From contig JAEUTG010000004.1 in assembly GCA_016788045.1 (NCBI GenBank), positions 124,001 to 188,000 on the forward strand: a stretch of DNA of 64,000 nucleotides, written 5' to 3'. Under the pieces are notes generated by a model. It made no database searches and was not told where the DNA came from. It worked only from the letters and a program-made list of their open reading frames with translations. The position numbers and the translations under genes were made by a program. Below are positions 18,661 to 27,046 of the stretch, in pieces. The stretch's first letter is position 1. Each line of letters starts with the position of its first letter. The DNA is from Bacteroidales bacterium (GTDB taxonomy: Bacteria; Bacteroidota; Bacteroidia; Bacteroidales; Lentimicrobiaceae).

Positions 18661-18996
18661 TCAACAACCTCTACTGCAGTCGTTGGCACCATTCCTGACA
18701 TTGCTGTAGAAATCGTCGAAAAGCTGCCCGAAAAACTCAAGTTTTTCAGAGCAAAGACAGTAATTGATCTTCAACCCGTCAATCTCCCCGTGAATAAGGC
18801 CGATGTCGCGCAATTCCTTCAGGTGCTGTGATACCGTTGATCGGCTCAAAGGCAGACTGTCAGAAATGTCACCGGAAATACAGGATTTTGTTTCCGATAG
18901 AAACTTCAGGATTGCCAGCCTGGCCGGATGAGACAGAATCCTGGAAAAATCAGCCAGTTGCTGCAGTTCTTTATCGAAGTTATCCTTCTTGATCAT
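18661..18996 (-). CDS. arsR: ArsR-family repressor of the arsenic operon
   Basis: 111 residues. A winged-helix domain (about 15-85) holds the recognition helix region SLPLSRSTVSQHLKELRD. The standard ELCVCDL metal site is missing; candidate As(III) ligands are the cysteines in KSCISGD, NYCLCSE and the C-terminal NDCSRGC. It is the first gene of the operon and starts 12 bp from an inverted repeat that overlaps the promoter, so it most likely represses its own operon until arsenite binds. Confidence 0.93.
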   Translation of the reverse strand: MIKKDNFDKELQQLADFSRILSHPARLAILKFLSETKSCISGDISDSLPLSRSTVSQHLKELRDIGLIHGEIDGLKINYCLCSEKLEFFGQLFDDFYSNVRNGANDCSRGC

Positions 18997-19008
18997 AGGT
19001 TAGGTTTA

Positions 19009-19047
19009 ATGTCGCAAACATACGACATAAATTGCTTGCTGATTCAA
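19009..19047 (-). promoter_or_regulatory. arsR operator overlapping the -7 box
   Basis: An inverted repeat ATGTCG-N8-CGACAT lies at 19009-19028. Its 8-bp centre, read on the minus strand, is TATGTTTG, a perfect TAnnTTTG -7 box. A TTTG (19045-19048) lies 22 bp further upstream as a possible -33 element, slightly long for the consensus. A dimer bound to the half sites would cover the promoter. Confidence 0.7.
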
Positions 19048-19440
19048 AGGAATATTAAATCCGCATTAATTTTTTATGGAAAGGATAAGACCACTGGGGA
19101 AATCGGGGAGTTGTTGCCTTTCAACCCGCTTTGCCTGAAACGAAGAGTATTGCCGTTAGATTACTTCTTGCTATCCCGCGTCATTAGCTGAAATTTCGCT
19201 CGATTTGCAGAATAATCAGGGGTAGGAGGTAACCCGGATTTCCGGACTTGTATTATCAGGGATTTGTGAAAGGCTGCCATATTTTCTGTTAGCCTTCCGG
19301 ATATTCAGATTCTTTTTCAGGATAGAAAAGAAACCCAGCCACACTCAAACCTGGGTTGATTGTTTATACCTTCGCGGCTTCCGCATCCCGGAGGTTTATA
19401 AATTTTTCATGAAATATAGTTCCCGTGTGTGGGTGATTGC

Positions 19441-19474
19441 TAAATTTGCCCCCCGATATGAATATATATTCATA
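19441..19474 (+). promoter_or_regulatory. Promoter -7 box with adjacent 18-bp perfect palindrome
   Basis: TAAATTTG at 19441-19448 matches the -7 consensus. Eight bases on, TATGAATATATATTCATA (19457-19474) is a perfect 18-bp palindrome, located where transcription would begin and 25 bp before the start codon. It is a strong candidate operator for a dimeric regulator of the two dehydrogenase genes. No convincing -33 element is visible. Confidence 0.6.
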
Positions 19475-19499
19475 ACGATTACACCAAAATACCTAACCG

Positions 19500-21125
19500 A
19501 TGAACAACGCCATTTATAATTTCAATGCACCTGCCAATGAACCTATTCTTAACTACCTGAAAGGCAGTGCAGAACAGGCAGGCTTATTTAAAGAGCTGAA
19601 CAGACAACTGACAGAGCCGGTTGAAGTACCCTGCATAATAGGAGGAAAGGAGTATTTCACCGGGAATACTACGGATATTATTCAACCGCACAACCACCGG
19701 CAAAAGCTCGGCGTTTATCACAATGTTACGGAAAAAGAGCTGGATATAGCGGTAAATGCAGCGCTGGAAGCACACAAATTGTGGTCAGACCTTTCATGGA
19801 CCGTGCGGGCATCCATTCTGCTTAAAGCTGCCGAACTGATTTCCGGAAAATACCGTTACCTCATCAGTGCAGCCACCATGCTGGGGCAGAGCAAAAACAT
19901 TTACCAGGCAGAAATCGATGGTGTTTGTGAGACCATAGATTTTCTTAAGTTCAATGCCTTCTTCGCCTCAAAGATTTATGAGATGCAGCCGGGTTCTACT
20001 TTCAATCAACTCAATAAGATGGAATTCAGGCCATTGGAAGGTTTTGTATTTACCGTGAGTCCCTTCAACTTCACAGCTATAGCCTCAAACCTGAATATGG
20101 CTCCTGTGCTGATGGGGAATACCACCATCTGGAAACCGGCTTCCACTTCTGTATTATCGAATTATTACCTGATGAAAGTGTTCATGGAAGCGGGAATGCC
20201 CGATGGGGTAATCAATTTCATTCCCGGCAAGGGTTCAACCATCGGAAGACGGATACTGAACGACCCCATGCTGGCCGGAATTCATTTTACGGGATCCAAT
20301 CACACCTTCAATACATTGTGGAGACAGGTATCGGAGAATCTCGGGAAATACCGTTCATATCCCCGGCTGGTTGGAGAAACCGGCGGCAAGGATTTCATCT
20401 TTGTTCACCCTTCGGCCGACCCGCTTGAAGTTGCCGTGAATGCCTTCAGAGGGGCTTTTGAGTACCAGGGGCAGAAATGCAGTGCGGCTTCAAGGATGTA
20501 TGTTCCTGAATCATTGTGGCCGCAAATCAAAGAGATATTGATTGAAATCAGTCATGAAGTCAGGACCGGCGATGTAACCGATCCTGATAACTTTATCAAT
20601 GCTGTGATTGATGAAGCCTCGTATGAGAATATCATGAACTACATTGGTTATGCCAAAAACTCACCGGAAGCGACCATCATCTGCGGTGGAAACGGTAACA
20701 GGAGTGAAGGGTACTTCATTGAACCAACAGTAATTGAAACAACCAATCCCCGGTTTAAAACCATGGAGGAAGAAATCTTCGGGCCTGTGTTAACGGTATG
20801 GGTATATCCTGATAATCAGATTGATGAAGCGGTTGATATTTGCGACACCACTTCACCTTACGGGCTTACCGGAGCCATTTTCAGCCGTGACAGGGTGGCT
20901 GCATCCGGAATCTGTGAGAAACTACGGTATGCTGCCGGAAACTTCTACATCAACGACAAACCTACCGGGGCAATTGTCGGGCTTCAGCCATTCGGTGGTT
21001 CCCGGGCTTCCGGAACCAATGATAAGGCAGGAGGGGAATTCAACCTGATCCGCTGGATCAGTCCGCGAACCATCAAGGAAACATTCCTTCCTGCAACCGA
21101 TTACAGGTACGCTTATATGCTTTAA
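19500..21125 (+). CDS. pruA: Delta-1-pyrroline-5-carboxylate dehydrogenase
   Basis: 541 residues, the usual length for the stand-alone enzyme. Aldehyde dehydrogenase signatures: general-base region GETGGKDF, catalytic Cys327 in GQKCSAASR, and the C-terminal PFGGSRASGTNDKAGG. The long N-terminal extension and the FNFTAIASNL region are typical of the P5C group. It oxidises glutamate semialdehyde to glutamate with NAD+, the last step of proline and part of arginine/ornithine breakdown. A proline dehydrogenase is not in the window. It is followed after 22 bp by another semialdehyde dehydrogenase. Confidence 0.93.
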   Translation: MNNAIYNFNAPANEPILNYLKGSAEQAGLFKELNRQLTEPVEVPCIIGGKEYFTGNTTDIIQPHNHRQKLGVYHNVTEKELDIAVNAALEAHKLWSDLSWTVRASILLKAAELISGKYRYLISAATMLGQSKNIYQAEIDGVCETIDFLKFNAFFASKIYEMQPGSTFNQLNKMEFRPLEGFVFTVSPFNFTAIASNLNMAPVLMGNTTIWKPASTSVLSNYYLMKVFMEAGMPDGVINFIPGKGSTIGRRILNDPMLAGIHFTGSNHTFNTLWRQVSENLGKYRSYPRLVGETGGKDFIFVHPSADPLEVAVNAFRGAFEYQGQKCSAASRMYVPESLWPQIKEILIEISHEVRTGDVTDPDNFINAVIDEASYENIMNYIGYAKNSPEATIICGGNGNRSEGYFIEPTVIETTNPRFKTMEEEIFGPVLTVWVYPDNQIDEAVDICDTTSPYGLTGAIFSRDRVAASGICEKLRYAAGNFYINDKPTGAIVGLQPFGGSRASGTNDKAGGEFNLIRWISPRTIKETFLPATDYRYAYML

Positions 21126-21147
21126 AACCAATAACCTATAAACCACT

Positions 21148-22689
21148 ATGGAAAAACAACAGGTGCTCAGCAAACTGGGCATAAAAGAACTGAATTCAGG
21201 AATTTCAACAGGATCTGTCTGGCTCGATTCAGATGGTCAGGTAACAGTATCCAGATCACCGGTTGACGGAAGTATGATCGCCAGCGTTAAAAACGGCTCA
21301 GCCGAAAACTACGAGGTCATCATGCAAAAGGCACAGGAAGCATTCCTGGTCTGGCGCAGATGGCCGGCTCCCAGAAGGGGAGAGGTGGTGCGTCAGATTG
21401 GAGAAGCACTCAGGGAATACAAAAACGAACTGGGTTATCTGGTTACCCTCGAAATGGGTAAAATTTACCAGGAAGGGCTTGGTGAAGTGCAGGAAATGAT
21501 CGATATCTGTGATTTTGCTGTTGGTCAGTCGCGCCTCCTGAATGGGATTACCATGCATTCTGAGCGTGCCGATCACCGCATGTACGACCAATATCACCCG
21601 CTGGGCATCGTTGGCCTGATTACTTCGTTCAACTTTCCGGTTGCCGTTTGGGCCTGGAACTCGATGATTGCCGCAATTGCAGGAGATGTAGTTGTGTGGA
21701 AGCCCAGTTCAAAGACCCCGCTCACTGCTGTTGCCGTACACAATATCATAGCCGGGGTGCTTAAGAAAAACGATGTTCCCGAAGGTGTTTTCAACCTGAT
21801 GGTGGCCAGCTCATCGGTGCTCGGCGATAACTTTGCTGCCGATAAACGCATACCCCTGTTCTCGGTAACGGGTTCGACCTCTGTCGGACGCAGGGTAAAC
21901 GCCATTGTGGGAAAACGTCTCGGACGCGCCATTATGGAGCTCGGCGGTAACAATGCAGTAATCATCTCCGAAAAGGCCAACATAGAAATGGCCGTTAAAT
22001 CGGTTGTTTTCGGAGCAGTTGGAACCGCCGGACAGCGCTGCACCTCCACCCGCAGGCTGATCATCCATGAAAGTATTTTCGATCAGGTAAGGGATACCCT
22101 TAAACTGGCTTACCAGAGCGTTGCTTCAAAAATCGGAGATCCGTTCGATGAAAATACCCTGGTCGGACCACTCATCGATTCAAAAGCTGTGGAAATCTTC
22201 CGGCATGCCGTGGAAGAAGCAGGAAAAGAAGGAGGTAAAGTTGTATTCGGTGGCGAAGTGCTCTCAGGTGGAATTTTTGCAAACGGGAATTATGTTGTTC
22301 CTGCCCTTATTGAAGCAGAAAACCATTATAAAATTGTGCAGGAAGAAACCTTTGCACCCATTCTCTACCTGATCCGATACAAGAACATAGAAGAGGCCAT
22401 TGACATCAACAACGATGTACCGCAGGGGTTATCTTCAGCCGTCTTTACTGAAAGTCTCTCTGAAGCAGAGAAATTCCTCTCCGAAGCTGGCTCCGACTGC
22501 GGGATTGCCAATGTGAACATCGGGACTTCCGGAGCTGAAATCGGAGGTGCTTTCGGTGGTGAGAAAGATACCGGAGGTGGCCTTGAGTCCGGTTCCGACT
22601 CCTGGAAACTTTACATGAGGCGTCAGACCAATACCATCAATTACGGCACCCAGCTTCCTTTGGCTCAGGGTATCAGGTTTGGGTTCTGA
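21148..22689 (+). CDS. ALDH7-family dehydrogenase, probable alpha-aminoadipate semialdehyde dehydrogenase
   Basis: 513 residues. Signatures: SFNFPVAVWAWN, ELGGNNAVI (catalytic glutamate) and Cys298 in GQRCTSTRR; the C-terminus contains NVNIGTSGAEIGGAFGGEK, typical of the antiquitin (ALDH7) group. The probable reaction is oxidation of aminoadipate semialdehyde in lysine degradation. It follows the P5C dehydrogenase by 22 bp on the same strand, so both are probably under the palindrome at 19457, and a strong terminator follows. Confidence 0.85.
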   Translation: MEKQQVLSKLGIKELNSGISTGSVWLDSDGQVTVSRSPVDGSMIASVKNGSAENYEVIMQKAQEAFLVWRRWPAPRRGEVVRQIGEALREYKNELGYLVTLEMGKIYQEGLGEVQEMIDICDFAVGQSRLLNGITMHSERADHRMYDQYHPLGIVGLITSFNFPVAVWAWNSMIAAIAGDVVVWKPSSKTPLTAVAVHNIIAGVLKKNDVPEGVFNLMVASSSVLGDNFAADKRIPLFSVTGSTSVGRRVNAIVGKRLGRAIMELGGNNAVIISEKANIEMAVKSVVFGAVGTAGQRCTSTRRLIIHESIFDQVRDTLKLAYQSVASKIGDPFDENTLVGPLIDSKAVEIFRHAVEEAGKEGGKVVFGGEVLSGGIFANGNYVVPALIEAENHYKIVQEETFAPILYLIRYKNIEEAIDINNDVPQGLSSAVFTESLSEAEKFLSEAGSDCGIANVNIGTSGAEIGGAFGGEKDTGGGLESGSDSWKLYMRRQTNTINYGTQLPLAQGIRFGF

Positions 22690-22709
22690 TAATTTTATTC
22701 ATTGTTTGT

Positions 22710-22744
22710 AAAACAGGCCGGGCATGGGTTGTCCGGCCTGTTTT
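22710..22744 (+). terminator. Terminator after the dehydrogenase pair
   Basis: A perfect 12-bp stem (22710-22721 with 22733-22744) with an 11-nt loop; the right arm ends in TTTT and the left begins with AAAA, so it can work in both directions. It lies 21 bp after the stop of the ALDH7 gene and faces the permease gene that ends at 22814. Confidence 0.85.
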
Positions 22745-22813
22745 GATTTGATTGCTGCTTCAGAAGCAGGGTGAGTGCGGGTTTCCGGACTCTGACGGGT
22801 GCCGGATGTTTCA

Positions 22814-24154
22814 TCAGATTATTCCATATACAAAACCGGCCAGGGTTGATAAAACAATTACGATACTTACATAACTGATGGTTTTTCCGGTTCCTATTAC
22901 ACCTCTGATTACCAGCATATTCGGTAGAGATAGGGAAGGTCCGGCCAGTAACAGGGCCAATGCCGGGCCTTTACCCATACCCGACGCAATCAACCCCTGA
23001 AGAATCGGCACTTCTGTGAGCGTGGCAAAGTACATAAATGCGCCAACAAATGACGCAAAGAAATTAGACAGAACGGAATTACCGCCTACCAGAACTGAAA
23101 TCCATTCATTGGGAATTACCCCGGCTATACTTTTTCCATCGTGGGTTGATCCGAGCAGGAAACCGGCGGTTACCACACCGATGGCCAGCAAGGGAAGAAT
23201 CTGTTTGGCAAATCCCCAGCTTGACAGCGCCCATTCACGGTTGTCGGGATCATTATGATCCTTCAGGGTGATGAATGCAAGCGCACCAATTCCTATCAGC
23301 ATGGGCAACAAAGGACTGAGTTTCGGATCGGGAATCAGATACCCGGCTGCAACTGCTGAAACGGCTGTAACGGTCACTGCGACAAATACCTTTTTCCGGT
23401 CAATACGCAGAATGCTGATGAGTGACCAGGCCAGGGCAAGGCCGAAAGCACCGGTGATGAGCCATTTGTAATGCCACAGAAAATACCAGGCTGAGGATGT
23501 ATCGTTGCCTGTGGGTGCTCCCCAATTGGCAAAAACCAGGATCAGCACCAATGTGAAGAAATGGAAGGAGGTTTGCCACATGGGGCGCTTTTCAGGCGGA
23601 GGGACGATGTTCATCTGTTCTTCCTTTTTCGCTTTTCCTTCCTTGCGGTAGATCAGCGACATAATCGTTCCGATTAGTATACTGAATACTACGGCACCTA
23701 TCGTACGTGCCAATCCCATTTCAAACCCCAGAATGCGGGCGGTGAGTATGATGGCCAGAATGTTGATGGCAGGTCCTGAATACAGAAAGGCCACGGCAGG
23801 TCCAAGTCCTGCTCCCCTTTTATGAATGCTCGAAAACAGAGGCAGAATGGTGCATGAACAAACCGCCAGGATTGTTCCTGAAACGGAGGCTACGGTATAG
23901 GCGAGAAACTTGTTGGCGTTGGCCCCGAAATATTTCAACACCGATCCCTGGCTTACGAAAACCGAGATTACCCCGGCGATAAAGAAAGCCGGCAGAAGAC
24001 AAAGGATCACATGCTCGCGTGCATACCATTTAACCAGATCAAAAGTTGCAGCGATGGCTGTATTAAATCGTTCACTTTCAATGGGCAGGAAAAAAGCCGC
24101 CCCGAAGACTACAGCCAGCCAGAGCAGAAAGTTAAGATCTTTGTTTGTTTTCAT
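22814..24154 (-). CDS. Permease of the DUF318/ArsP-like family
   Basis: 446 residues with about ten membrane helices in two halves. The first half has AVCSCTILPLFSSIHKRGAGLGPAVAFLYSGPAIN, the signature of this permease family with its CxC pair; the second half repeats a related LLAGPSLSLPN motif. Relatives are reported to export methylated or organic arsenicals or soft metals. It is the last gene of the second ArsR-led operon, 65 bp after the ArsG-like gene, so an arsenical or thiol-reactive metal substrate is probable. Confidence 0.85.
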   Translation of the reverse strand: MKTNKDLNFLLWLAVVFGAAFFLPIESERFNTAIAATFDLVKWYAREHVILCLLPAFFIAGVISVFVSQGSVLKYFGANANKFLAYTVASVSGTILAVCSCTILPLFSSIHKRGAGLGPAVAFLYSGPAINILAIILTARILGFEMGLARTIGAVVFSILIGTIMSLIYRKEGKAKKEEQMNIVPPPEKRPMWQTSFHFFTLVLILVFANWGAPTGNDTSSAWYFLWHYKWLITGAFGLALAWSLISILRIDRKKVFVAVTVTAVSAVAAGYLIPDPKLSPLLPMLIGIGALAFITLKDHNDPDNREWALSSWGFAKQILPLLAIGVVTAGFLLGSTHDGKSIAGVIPNEWISVLVGGNSVLSNFFASFVGAFMYFATLTEVPILQGLIASGMGKGPALALLLAGPSLSLPNMLVIRGVIGTGKTISYVSIVIVLSTLAGFVYGII

Positions 24155-24219
24155 AAACAGGTCATGAGTGCATTTGAGTTATGAAAGGGATAACCGGAAA
24201 TTCAGCCGGCTGAATTGGA

Positions 24220-24918
24220 TTACATGAAAAAAATCCAGATAAAATAAAGTCCTGCCAGAATAAAAATCACGGAAACCACCCTTCTGAACCAGAATTCAAA
24301 AACGGTTATTTTGTTGTACATTTTTCCGATCCCACCAAGGCTGAAGGCCAGAATGTAGGAAAGTATGATTACCGGTAAGCCGGTTGCTACAGCGAAGGCA
24401 GGCAGCAACAGTAGCCCGGTTGGCTGTGCAAGCACCAGAGGCATCAGCATTCCGAAGTAGAGTACTCCACTGTACGGACAAAATGCCAGGGCAAATATCA
24501 TCCCGAGCAGCAGTGCCCCCCAGCCGTTACCTGGTTTGATTCGGTCGGCAAAACGCTGCATCAAGGCACCTGAAGTACCGGGCAATCTGATGATCCCCAG
24601 CATAAAGATGCCGATCAGGATCAGCAGGGGACCAATCCATTTTTCACCATTGGCTTGCACGGCGCGGCTTACGTGAAATTTGCTTGCACCAAAAAAGATG
24701 ATACTCCCGACCAGGGTATAGCTAAGAACCCTTCCCAGCGTGTAGTACAAGCCGTTTAGAAAGACTGTTCTCCTGCTTTCAATGCTCTTGCTGATGTATG
24801 CAAGGGCAGTGATGTTGGTGGCCAGCGGACAGGGACTGATGGCCGTCATCAACCCGAGAAGAAAAGCAGTCAGCAAAGGAAAATTACTCTGGTCAATCAG
24901 ATGTTGTATAAATTCCAT
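24220..24918 (-). CDS. CcdA/DsbD-like membrane protein, ArsG-type
   Basis: 232 residues and about six membrane helices. The motifs AISPCPLATNI near residue 28 and FCPYSGVLYFGMLMPL near residue 148 each supply one membrane cysteine, the pattern of CcdA/DsbD electron carriers. With the two thioredoxin-like genes just upstream it matches the arsEFG arrangement, where the G protein has been proposed to work with a redox partner in efflux of organic arsenicals. An alternative is plain electron transfer to the periplasmic ArsF-like protein. Confidence 0.8.
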   Translation of the reverse strand: MEFIQHLIDQSNFPLLTAFLLGLMTAISPCPLATNITALAYISKSIESRRTVFLNGLYYTLGRVLSYTLVGSIIFFGASKFHVSRAVQANGEKWIGPLLILIGIFMLGIIRLPGTSGALMQRFADRIKPGNGWGALLLGMIFALAFCPYSGVLYFGMLMPLVLAQPTGLLLLPAFAVATGLPVIILSYILAFSLGGIGKMYNKITVFEFWFRRVVSVIFILAGLYFIWIFFM

Positions 24919-24969
24919 CTTATCAGAATATTACAGTGACAGTGCAGAAGTTCAGCATGGCATCCGGAT

Positions 24970-25003
24970 GATCAGCTGATCCCGGTAGTTCCGGCAAACC
25001 GGA
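24970..25003 (-). other. Two hairpins between the ArsF- and ArsG-like genes
   Basis: GATCAGCTGATC (24970-24981) is a perfect 12-bp palindrome and TCCGG-CAAA-CCGGA (24990-25003) a 5-bp stem with a 4-nt loop abutting the ArsF stop codon. Neither has a U-tract on the minus strand, so mRNA processing or stability is likelier than termination. Confidence 0.4.
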
Positions 25004-25402
25004 CTATTTAAGTTTTTTTTCTATTTCAGCTTTTAAGCCAGTCATAAACTTTTCAGGCTGGTTACGCGAATAGCTGAAAGCAAAATTGGTCAAATCGGTG
25101 GTTGTCTCCTTCGAATTGTTAATTCCGGTCAGATATAATGAAGAACCTTCAGCCTCATACTTTTCGACCATTTTCAGGTTTTGCTTTTCTTCCACATCAA
25201 GGCTTACAAAAGTGATGGTGCCCTCTTTCAGCTCTTTGGCGTAATAGGTATTCAGTACTTTTTTGGTATTTTCCTCAATCGAAATGCAGGTCGGACAGCG
25301 ATGTTCCGAATGGAAATAGACGACTTTGAGTCTGACAGGTTTACCGGCAAATACCGGCGACATTGCCAGAAGCAGAATTATTGAAAAAAGCAGATTTTTC
25401 AT
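25004..25402 (-). CDS. Periplasmic thioredoxin-like protein, ArsF-type
   Basis: 132 residues with a signal peptide (about 1-19, SPVFAG). The thioredoxin-like fold begins VVYFHSEHRCPTC, so the redox pair is the CPTC near residue 36. Most similar in layout to proteins named ArsF beside CcdA-type ArsG genes. The probable role is periplasmic thiol-disulfide exchange with the adjacent membrane protein. It lies 18 bp after the ArsE-like gene. Confidence 0.78.
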   Translation of the reverse strand: MKNLLFSIILLLAMSPVFAGKPVRLKVVYFHSEHRCPTCISIEENTKKVLNTYYAKELKEGTITFVSLDVEEKQNLKMVEKYEAEGSSLYLTGINNSKETTTDLTNFAFSYSRNQPEKFMTGLKAEIEKKLK

Positions 25403-25420
25403 AGCCTGAACTTTTTTTGA

Positions 25421-25654
25421 TTATCGGGTGAGCATTTCTTTGAGTTCATTTACTGAAGGAACACGCCCGTAAAAAATCACTTTCTCATCAACCACCATTG
25501 CCGGGGTACGCATAATCCCATAGTTCATGATTTTTACAATGTCTTCTTCCTTTACTACACTGGCATCAAGATTGAGCTCCGCAACGGCTTCACGGACAGA
25601 TTTTTCCAGGTTTGTACAGTTTGTGCATCCTGTTCCGAGAATTTTGATTTCCAT
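25421..25654 (-). CDS. Small thioredoxin-family protein, ArsE-type
   Basis: 77 residues, no signal peptide, so cytoplasmic. The redox site is GTGCTNCTNLE (CTNC near residue 10) and the cis-proline lies in MRTPAMVVDE. This is the short thioredoxin/glutaredoxin-like fold often found beside ArsR repressors and permeases. It probably supplies reducing power to the neighbouring CcdA-like membrane protein or binds the metalloid. It begins 28 bp after the arsR-type gene. Confidence 0.82.
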   Translation of the reverse strand: MEIKILGTGCTNCTNLEKSVREAVAELNLDASVVKEEDIVKIMNYGIMRTPAMVVDEKVIFYGRVPSVNELKEMLTR

Positions 25655-25682
25655 AGATTTCCTTTGTTAAATGGTTGACAAT

Positions 25683-26045
25683 TTACATTGATGAAACCGG
25701 ATCATTCTTGTCTGAATTCACCGTAAGAGGTTCACAACTGACTGCTTTCGGCGATGTGCCGTTAAGAAACCGGTCAAACAGCACTCCGGCAGTTTTCCAG
25801 TTTTTTTTGTTAATGCAGTATTTGATAAAGGGCGGATTTATTTCACCTTGTATCAGTCCGGCAGCCTTCAACTCCTTAAGGTGCTGCGACAGGGTTGACA
25901 GTGCAATGGGAAACTCATCGGCAATATTGCCGCTGTAGCAGCAGCCGCGCGATGAAAGTATTGAAAGGATTTTAATCCTTGCCGGGTGGCCCATGGCTTT
26001 GGCATAACGAGCCATTTTTACCTGATCTTCTGAATAGGGTTGCAT
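25683..26045 (-). CDS. ArsR-family repressor of the second operon
   Basis: 120 residues; winged helix with recognition region EFPIALSTLSQHLKELKAAG. Cysteines that could bind a metalloid are GCCYSGN (before the recognition helix) and KYCINKKN, plus one near the C-terminus. It differs from the arsR at 18661 in sequence but shares the same fold and the same operator layout. First gene of a five-gene operon: repressor, thioredoxin, ArsF-like, ArsG-like, permease. Confidence 0.9.
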   Translation of the reverse strand: MQPYSEDQVKMARYAKAMGHPARIKILSILSSRGCCYSGNIADEFPIALSTLSQHLKELKAAGLIQGEINPPFIKYCINKKNWKTAGVLFDRFLNGTSPKAVSCEPLTVNSDKNDPVSSM

Positions 26046-26063
26046 GGATTGAATTCAATTTGT

Positions 26064-26099
26064 ATTTCGCAAAAATACGAAATGAAATGACAAAACAAA
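26064..26099 (-). promoter_or_regulatory. Operator overlapping the promoter of the second ArsR operon
   Basis: Inverted repeat ATTTCG-N8-CGAAAT at 26064-26083. The 8-bp centre reads TATTTTTG on the minus strand, a TAnnTTTG -7 box, and TTTG at 26096-26099 lies 18 bp upstream as a -33 element. The 6-8-6 geometry is the same as at the arsR operator near 19009, with one base changed in each half site. Confidence 0.7.
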
Positions 26100-26184
26100 T
26101 TTTTTAAGAAATTTATTCGTTTCTATAACAAACAGATTATCATGTACTTGAAAATTCAAACCCTGATCTGATGTGAAACCCAGC

Positions 26185-27045
26185 CCTGAAAGGGCGCCAT
26201 CCACCATCACAGGAGGCAGCCCTGAGAATCCAGACCGAACGCAGAACACAGCTCTGAGAATCCAGACCAGCAGCTAAGATAAGCCCTGAAAGGGCGCCAT
26301 CCATTAATACAGGGCGTAGCCCTGTGAATTCGAAGGTAATCCGAACCCAGCCCTGAAAGAGCTCTATCCGCCTACACAGGGAGCAGCTCTGAGAATCCAG
26401 ACCAGAAGCTAAGATAAGCCCTGAAAGGGCGCCATCCACTAACACAGGGCGCAGTCCTGTGAATTCGAAGGTAATCCGAACCCAGCCCTGAAAGAGCTCT
26501 ATCCACCTACACAGGGAGCAGCTCTGAGAATCCAGACTAGAAGCTAAGATAAGCCCTGAAAGGGCGCCATCCACTAACACAGGGCGCAGCCCTGTGAATT
26601 CGAAGGTAATCCGAACCCAGCCCTGAAAGAGCTCTATCCACCCACACAGGGCGCAGCTCTGAGAATCCAGACCAGAAGCTAAGATAAGCCCTGAAAGGGC
26701 GCCATCCATTAAGACAGGGCGCAGCCCTGTGAAATCGAAGGAAAGCAGAACCCAGCCCTGAAAGAGCTCTATCCACCCACACAAGGTGCAGCCCTGAGAA
26801 TCCAGACCAGAAGCTAAGATAAGCCCTGAAAGGGCGCCATCCACTAACACAGGGCGCAGTCCCGTGAATTCGATGCGAATGCGGAATACATCCCTGAAAG
26901 GGCGCCATCCACCCACACAGGGCGCAGCTCTGAGAATCCAGACCAGAAGCAAAGATAAGTCCTGAAAGGGCGCTATCCATTAACACAGGGCGCAGCCCTG
27001 TGAATTCGAAGGGAACGCAGAACCCAGCCCTGAAAGGGCGAAATA
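26185..27045 (+). repeat. Left array: about 13 hairpin units, 67/68-bp period, dimeric 135-bp higher order
   Basis: The core CCCTGAAAG starts at 26284, 26351, 26419, 26486, 26554, 26621, 26689, 26756, 26824, 26892, 26960 and 27028, with an older partial unit from 26185. Two unit types alternate. Type A continues GGGCGCCATCCA and carries the hairpin CACAGGGC-GCA-GCCCTGTG followed by AATTCGAAGG. Type B continues AGCTCTATCCA, has a weakened hairpin and ends AATCCAGACCAGAAGC. Alternating 67- and 68-bp steps give a 135-bp dimer. Translating the array gives an open but meaningless 45-residue repeat. Confidence 0.9.
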
Positions 27046-27046
27046 A

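Larger units (their letters stand above)
18997..19499. other. Divergent intergenic region between arsR and the P5C dehydrogenase gene
   Basis: About 500 bases. It holds the arsR operator (19009-19047), a 7-bp hairpin at 19332-19357 that on the minus strand is followed by TTTCTTTTCT, and the promoter and palindrome in front of the dehydrogenase gene (19441-19474). The stretch 19050-19320 shows nothing I recognise. Confidence 0.5.

Noticed and set aside
19332-19357. Minus-strand terminator between arsR and the dehydrogenase genes
   Set aside because: The 7-bp hairpin with a T-rich tail looks like one, but no minus-strand gene lies upstream of it, so I list it only within the intergenic entry.
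26140-26986. Two long minus-strand frames (270 and 149 codons) in the left repeat array
   Set aside because: They are translations of the 135-bp repeat; the repeat structure is at DNA level (hairpins, alternating unit types) and nothing else supports coding.
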